A DNA stretch of 8,794 nucleotides, from the NCBI GenBank assembly GCA_035455185.1, contig DATIFQ010000123.1:1-8794 (forward strand), written 5' to 3'. The position numbers and the translations under genes were made by a program. This DNA is from JAEHDI01 sp035455185 (lineage in GTDB: Bacteria > Acidobacteriota > Terriglobia > Bryobacterales > Bryobacteraceae). The notes under the pieces were generated by a model. That model was not told the DNA's origin and searched no databases. It worked only from the letters and a program-made list of their open reading frames with translations. Positions 5,692 through 8,794 of the stretch are shown here, one piece after another; the first letter of the stretch is position 1; every line of letters begins with the position of its first letter.

Positions 5692-7107
5692 TTACTCCGT
5701 CTTTGCCGGTGTCTTGTTGTCGACTTTCACCCTGGTGTCGCTGCGAATCGTCCGGATCACCTTGTAGCTGCCCGTGACGATCTCCTCGCCCGCTTTCACG
5801 CCGCTCAGCACTTCGATGTCGGTTGAGCCGGTAATTCCCGTTTCCACCTTGCGGAATGTGACCTTGTCGCCTGAAACTACGAATACACCCTGGACTTCTT
5901 CCTTCCGCTCCTTCTCCTTCGCCGGATCCACCTTCGCCGCGGCCTGAACACCCTTCTTCGGTGGTGGCTCGAGGTCGCCTTTCTGCCGGATCGTCAGCGC
6001 TTGAATGGGAACGGTCAGTGCGCCCTGCCGCGTCGCGGTCGTAATCTTCGATGTGCACGATAAGCCCGGCCGGATCTCCGCGGGCGGGCTGTCCAGTGCG
6101 ATCACAACCTTGAAATCCTTCGCCTCTTGGCTTGAAATCGCGCTTTGCGACGCCGCCAGTCCCGTCGAGCGCAGGATCGCCGTATTCCCGATCTCGATCA
6201 CGTGCCCCTTGAACGTCTTCCCGGGAATCGCGTCGATCGTAATATCAGCCACCTGGTCGAGTTGTACGTTGACGATGTCCGTCTCGTCCACCTTCACCTC
6301 GGCCGTGATCAGCGACATGTCGGCGATCGTCATGATCAGACTCGCCGACGAATTCTGGATGCCCGGTACTACCGTCTCGCCCACGCGAACAGGCAGGTTC
6401 GTCACCACCCCATCGAGCGGCGAAACCGCGAGGTGCTTCTCCAGAACATCCGTAACCCGCCTCACGTTAGCACGCGCTTGGCCGACCCTCCGCTGCGTCG
6501 CCGTCAGTTGCGATGTCGCCTGCCCTCGCTGCGCCCTGGCCTGCGCCAGCCGCGCCTCAGCCTCGCGGACCGCGGCGTCCATCGATTCGTACTCGGCCTT
6601 CCTCTGGTCGAACTCCTGGCGGGCGATGAGCTTCTCGTTGTACAACTTCTCCGCCCGCTTGAAGTTCAGACTCGCGCGCTCGAGTTCGGCTTTCGCCCGG
6701 TCGATCGAAGCCTGCGCCGTCCGCAGATTCTCGTCAGCCGACCGGACCGCCGCTTCCGACGCAGCCGCATCCGCCTCCGATGAGCTCAACATCGCCTTCT
6801 GCGCCTGCACCTCCGACTCGGCCTGCACGGACTCCAGCTTCGCCAGAAGCTGCCCCTTTCGAACCCTGTCTCCTTCTCTGACCAGGATCTCCGTGATCCT
6901 GCCCATCGCGTTTGCGCCGATATTGATATAATTCCGCGGCTTAATTTCACCGGATGCCGTCACCAGGGATGTGAGATCCTGCCGGGCCACCCGGCCCGTT
7001 TGTACCGTGACGATGCCGGCCCGGCTCTTCCGGATACCGACGTACACCGAGGCGCCGATCACCAGTACCCCGAGGATCGCCAGCCAGATCTTCCACTTTT
7101 TTTTCAC
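5692..7107 (-). CDS. Membrane-fusion (periplasmic adaptor) protein, HlyD/MacA family
   Basis: Periplasmic adaptor that joins an inner-membrane ABC or RND pump to an outer-membrane channel. The 471 residues contain a single N-terminal membrane anchor (about 7-24, after KKKWK). The first lipoyl half is at 61-92 (GRITEILVREGDRVRKGQLLAKLE). A long alpha-helical hairpin runs about 93-224, rich in Ala, Glu, Arg and Gln. The second lipoyl half is SPLDGVVTNLPVRVGETVVPG (229-249). Beta-barrel and membrane-proximal domains follow (to about 462). A charged Pro/Lys/Glu insert lies at 377-406. The start is GTG at 7107, followed by an A8 run (AAA AAA AAG minus-strand codons 2-4 begin it); AGGGAG lies 8 nt upstream inside a hairpin loop. 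The ABC ATPase gene follows after 31 nt, which favours an ABC (MacA-like) over an RND partner. Confidence 0.92.
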   Translation of the reverse strand: MKKKWKIWLAILGVLVIGASVYVGIRKSRAGIVTVQTGRVARQDLTSLVTASGEIKPRNYINIGANAMGRITEILVREGDRVRKGQLLAKLESVQAESEVQAQKAMLSSSEADAAASEAAVRSADENLRTAQASIDRAKAELERASLNFKRAEKLYNEKLIARQEFDQRKAEYESMDAAVREAEARLAQARAQRGQATSQLTATQRRVGQARANVRRVTDVLEKHLAVSPLDGVVTNLPVRVGETVVPGIQNSSASLIMTIADMSLITAEVKVDETDIVNVQLDQVADITIDAIPGKTFKGHVIEIGNTAILRSTGLAASQSAISSQEAKDFKVVIALDSPPAEIRPGLSCTSKITTATRQGALTVPIQALTIRQKGDLEPPPKKGVQAAAKVDPAKEKERKEEVQGVFVVSGDKVTFRKVETGITGSTDIEVLSGVKAGEEIVTGSYKVIRTIRSDTRVKVDNKTPAKTE

Positions 7108-7108
7108 A

Positions 7109-7130
7109 CTAAGAACTCCCTGTTTCTTAG
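7109..7130 (-). promoter_or_regulatory. Hairpin presenting the Shine-Dalgarno of the membrane-fusion gene
   Basis: On the minus strand CTAAGAA and TTCTTAG form a perfect 7-bp inverted repeat around the loop ACAGGGAG. The loop contains AGGGAG, the ribosome binding site, and the 3' arm ends one base before the GTG at 7107. It may act as an RNA structure controlling ribosome access or as a DNA operator for a dimeric regulator. Confidence 0.5.
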
Positions 7131-7169
7131 ACGACGTTCCAGGGTCCTTTGTTCATAAATCCCATCCTA

Positions 7170-7194
7170 CCACGCAGGCCCATCTGAGGCGTGG
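7170..7194 (-). terminator. Possible weak terminator hairpin after the accA/small-protein operon
   Basis: CCACGC and GCGTGG pair as a 6-bp stem with a 13-nt loop, 22 bases past the stop codon of the small membrane protein gene on the minus strand. It is followed by a T-poor stretch (TAGGATGGGATTTAT), so intrinsic termination would be inefficient at best. The rest of the 108-bp gap before the fusion-protein start shows no convincing promoter. Confidence 0.25.
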
Positions 7195-7215
7195 GGAAGA
7201 TGCAGATAAACCACT

Positions 7216-7482
7216 CTAATCTAACCACTTAACAGAGACAGGCGGGGCGCTGGTACAGGCCATCGATTCGGTCATGCCGGAGGCGATCAACGCACAGGCG
7301 TTATCGGTAGCTGTGCGCACCGCCTGCTCCCGCGTGGCGCCGGATGCTACGCGGCAGTTCGTCCGGCCTTGGAAGCTGACGCATACTTCCGCCCTGTGTT
7401 TCCGCAACCCGAGGCTCGAGTACACGAGCAGCCCGATCACGGCCAGCACAAAGGCGGTCACCACAATGGCGGTCATCTTCAC
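7216..7482 (-). CDS. Small single-helix membrane protein with four extracytoplasmic cysteines, unknown function
   Basis: I do not recognise a characterised family. The 88 residues have one N-terminal membrane helix (about 4-25, IVVTAFVLAVIGLLVYSSLGL), then RKHR, then an exported-looking domain of about 60 residues with four cysteines (positions 34, 43, 63 and 76) in a C-x8-C-x19-C-x12-C pattern. These could form two disulfides. The central stretch SGATREQAVRTATDNACALIASGMT is helical and polar. The start is GTG: its first base pairs into GTGA, overlapping the accA stop codon by 4 nt. A strong GGAGG (7490-7494) sits 7 nt upstream, inside accA. Translation is therefore almost certainly coupled to accA. 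An ATG two codons later is a less well-spaced alternative. No functional link to fatty-acid synthesis is evident from its residues. Confidence 0.75.
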   Translation of the reverse strand: MKMTAIVVTAFVLAVIGLLVYSSLGLRKHRAEVCVSFQGRTNCRVASGATREQAVRTATDNACALIASGMTESMACTSAPPVSVKWLD

Positions 7483-8324
7483 CCGCCGGCCTCCGAAAAG
7501 AAGTTTCCCATCTTGCGGAAACGTTGGTAGCGCTGTTCTACCAGCGCTTCCGGGCTGAGCTGCCTGAGTTCCTCAAGCGCCTGCCGGAGCGTCTGGCGGA
7601 CGGTTTCCACCGCCTTGTCGTGGTCCGAGTGAGCGCCCTCTTCCGGCTCTGGAATGATTCCGTCAATCAGCCCGAATCGCAGCAGGTCCTCGGCCGTCAG
7701 CTTGAGCGCCGTCGCCGCCAGTTCCGCCTTTCCGGAGTCCCGCCATATGATCGCCGCGCAGCTTTCCGGCGAAATCACGCTGTAGATCGCGTTTTCGAGC
7801 ATATAGACGCGGTTGCCTACACCCAACGCCAGCGCGCCGCCGCTCCCGCCTTCGCCGATGCAGATTGCGATGATCGGGACACCCAGCCGGGACATCTCCC
7901 GGAGGTTCATGGCGATCGCCTCGGCCTGCCCGCGTTCTTCGGCGTCGATTCCCGGATAGGCACCCGGCGTGTCGAGCAGCGTGATCACCGGCCGCCCGAA
8001 CTTCGCGGCCATCTCCATTACCCGCATCGCCTTCCGGTAGCCCTCTGGCTTGGGCATGCCGAAGTTCCGGTGAAGCTTCTGCTTTGTGTCTCTCCCCTTC
8101 TGCTGTCCCGCGACCACCACGGGGATTCCCTCGAAAAAACCAAACCCGCAAACGATCGCGGCGTCATCGCCGAACGCGCGGTCGCCGTGAAGCTCGCTGA
8201 AGTCGGTAATCAGCCGCTGGATGTAATCGAGCGAGTGCGGACGCTTCGGATGCCGCGCCAATTGTACCCGCTCCCACGAAGGGCTTACTGCGGCCTGCGA
8301 CGCCGCCGGCTGTGACGTGTCCAT
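7479..8324 (-). CDS. accA: Acetyl-CoA carboxylase carboxyltransferase subunit alpha (short N-terminus)
   Basis: Alpha subunit of the carboxyltransferase that, with AccD, transfers CO2 from biotin-BCCP to acetyl-CoA to give malonyl-CoA, the first committed step of fatty-acid synthesis. The 281 residues carry the family hallmarks: LARHPKRPHSLDYI (22-35), GHQKGR-like AGQQKGRDTK (72-81), RRNFGMP-like HRNFGMPKPEGYRKAMR (85-101), DTPGAYPGIDAEERGQAEAIA (118-138), the oxyanion-type glycines GEGGSGGALA (157-166) and ISPESCAAIIW (185-195). The E. coli protein has about 319 residues; this one lacks most of the N-terminal helical arm and starts with a short Ser/Ala/Gln segment. An in-frame TAG four codons upstream of the ATG at 8324 excludes a longer form without a frameshift. 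AGGA lies 10 nt upstream. The small membrane protein gene overlaps its stop. accD is not in the window. Confidence 0.95.
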   Translation of the reverse strand: MDTSQPAASQAAVSPSWERVQLARHPKRPHSLDYIQRLITDFSELHGDRAFGDDAAIVCGFGFFEGIPVVVAGQQKGRDTKQKLHRNFGMPKPEGYRKAMRVMEMAAKFGRPVITLLDTPGAYPGIDAEERGQAEAIAMNLREMSRLGVPIIAICIGEGGSGGALALGVGNRVYMLENAIYSVISPESCAAIIWRDSGKAELAATALKLTAEDLLRFGLIDGIIPEPEEGAHSDHDKAVETVRQTLRQALEELRQLSPEALVEQRYQRFRKMGNFFSEAGG

Positions 8325-8404
8325 GAAGGTCTTTTCCTACACTACCACTTGAGGTTGTGAATCGGCTGTCTGTCGCTGAAGCCGCATCCGCACAGAGCCG
8401 CGAC

Positions 8405-8433
8405 GGAACGGAGCGGTCAGAATGCGCTCTTCC
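8405..8433 (-). terminator. Hairpin between the DUF3011 gene and accA
   Basis: On the minus strand GGAAGAGCG pairs with CGCTC-CG-TTCC: nine base pairs with a 2-nt bulge and a 9-nt loop, starting 6 nt after the DUF3011 stop codon. No U-run follows, so it may be a weak or factor-dependent terminator or an mRNA 3'-end stabiliser. The remaining 80 bp to accA hold a second 5-bp inverted repeat (CGGCT/AGCCG, 8363-8384) and no clear promoter. Confidence 0.3.
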
Positions 8434-8439
8434 GAACGG

Positions 8440-8794
8440 TCACTTTCGCACTTCGAACTCGGCCCGGCACCCGCGGTCCACCCAAACGCCGGTCGAGTCG
8501 TAACCCCACGTTTCGTTCTGCCGGCATGGTGAGCCGCTGACCTGTCGCAGCATTCTCACTCCCCCGCTTGTATCAGCGTTGCAGTGTACGCGGTTGCCGC
8601 TGTTTGACGAGCAGGTGATTGTCTTGACGGATGACGATCCGGTGCCCCAGCCCCACGTGTCGTTGCGAGGGACAATCTCGAACTCGGCCCGGCACCCGCG
8701 ATCCACCCAGACGCCGTTCGAGTCGTAGCCCCACGTTTCGTTCTGCCGGCATGGCGACCCGCTGATCTGCCGCACCATCCGTACGGTCCCGCTC
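8440..8794 (-). CDS. DUF3011 repeat protein (partial, N-terminus off window)
   Basis: Predicted exported protein made of DUF3011 modules; the family's function is not established. The 117 visible residues hold the end of one module and one full module. The full one runs from TITCSSNSGNRVHCNADTSG, continues VRMLRQVSGSPC, then ETWGYDSTGVWVDRGCRAEFEV, ending RK-stop. This is the typical DUF3011 pattern of four cysteines with WGYD and GIWVDxGCRAEF. The partial upstream module differs at only three of 36 aligned residues. The two are joined by a Trp/Gly/Ser-rich spacer (RNDTWGWGTGSSS), giving a 75-residue period. The frame is open through base 8794 (SGTVR precedes the first internal Met), so the Met at 8778 is not the start. 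A signal peptide and more repeats are expected to the right. The cysteines probably form disulfides outside the cytoplasm. Confidence 0.85.
   Translation of the reverse strand, partial: SGTVRMVRQISGSPCRQNETWGYDSNGVWVDRGCRAEFEIVPRNDTWGWGTGSSSVKTITCSSNSGNRVHCNADTSGGVRMLRQVSGSPCRQNETWGYDSTGVWVDRGCRAEFEVRK
8452..8559 (-). repeat. DUF3011-encoding direct repeat, copy 2 (C-terminal)
   Basis: This 108-bp stretch aligns without gaps to 8677-8784, offset by exactly 225 bp (75 codons). By hand I count 95 of 108 identical bases. It encodes the conserved VRM...GCRAEFE part of the last module. Confidence 0.85.
8677..8784 (-). repeat. DUF3011-encoding direct repeat, copy 1
   Basis: Upstream partner of the 225-bp-period repeat. 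Most of the 13 mismatches to the C-terminal copy are silent, since only three of 36 residues change. This indicates duplication followed by selection on the protein. Confidence 0.85.

Noticed and set aside
6005..6931. Plus-strand open frame of 308 codons opposite the membrane-fusion gene
   Set aside because: Low-complexity Ala/Ser/Cys/Arg translation that mirrors the Ala/Glu-rich coiled coil on the other strand; no start signal and no family resemblance.
7524..8315. Plus-strand open frame of 263 codons opposite accA
   Set aside because: Fully overlaps a certain accA gene and encodes an Arg-rich sequence without motifs.
1..8794. CRISPR array, tRNA, transposase, prophage or toxin-antitoxin genes
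   Set aside because: I found no regularly spaced repeats, no cloverleaf-like sequence with conserved T-loop, and no protein with such motifs on either strand.

Overview
The window is GC-rich (about 60% or more by eye), densely coded DNA with no phage, insertion sequence, CRISPR array or RNA gene that I can see. The gene content suggests a soil-type Acidobacteriota, most likely the Solibacter/Bryobacter side. The clues are a winged-helix regulator fused through one membrane helix to a PD40/TolB-like sensor, a Tat-exported Gfo/Idh/MocA oxidoreductase with a C-terminal bacterial-type domain, a DUF3011 repeat protein and a MacA/MacB-like membrane-fusion/ATPase pair. This assignment is inferred from protein families and was not tested by a search.

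Layout from left to right. (1) 1-713, minus: N-terminal part of a CadC-like membrane regulator that runs off the left edge. (2) 790-1617, minus: a GNAT-type acetyltransferase. (3) 1685-3529, plus: etfB-etfA, a two-gene unit for a divergent electron transfer flavoprotein. (4) 3556-4827, minus: secreted Gfo/Idh/MocA oxidoreductase, convergent with etfA. (5) 4923-7107, minus: a two-gene export operon of membrane-fusion protein and ABC ATPase, with no permease in view. (6) 7216-8324, minus: accA followed by a 4-nt-overlapping gene for a small one-helix membrane protein with four cysteines. (7) 8440-8794, minus: C-terminal part of a protein with tandem DUF3011 repeats that runs off the right edge.

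The genes do not form one pathway. EtfAB (electron transfer) and AccA (malonyl-CoA synthesis) belong to core energy and lipid metabolism. The fusion protein/ATPase pair, the exported oxidoreductase and DUF3011 protein act at or beyond the inner membrane.

The most interesting signals are in the DNA around gene starts. Three genes without a Shine-Dalgarno (GNAT, etfB, Gfo/Idh) each have a TANNNT -10-like hexamer exactly 6 nt before the start codon, the arrangement expected for leaderless mRNAs. The fusion-protein gene instead has its Shine-Dalgarno in the loop of a perfect 7-bp hairpin ending one base before the GTG start. No wholly new multi-gene system is evident.
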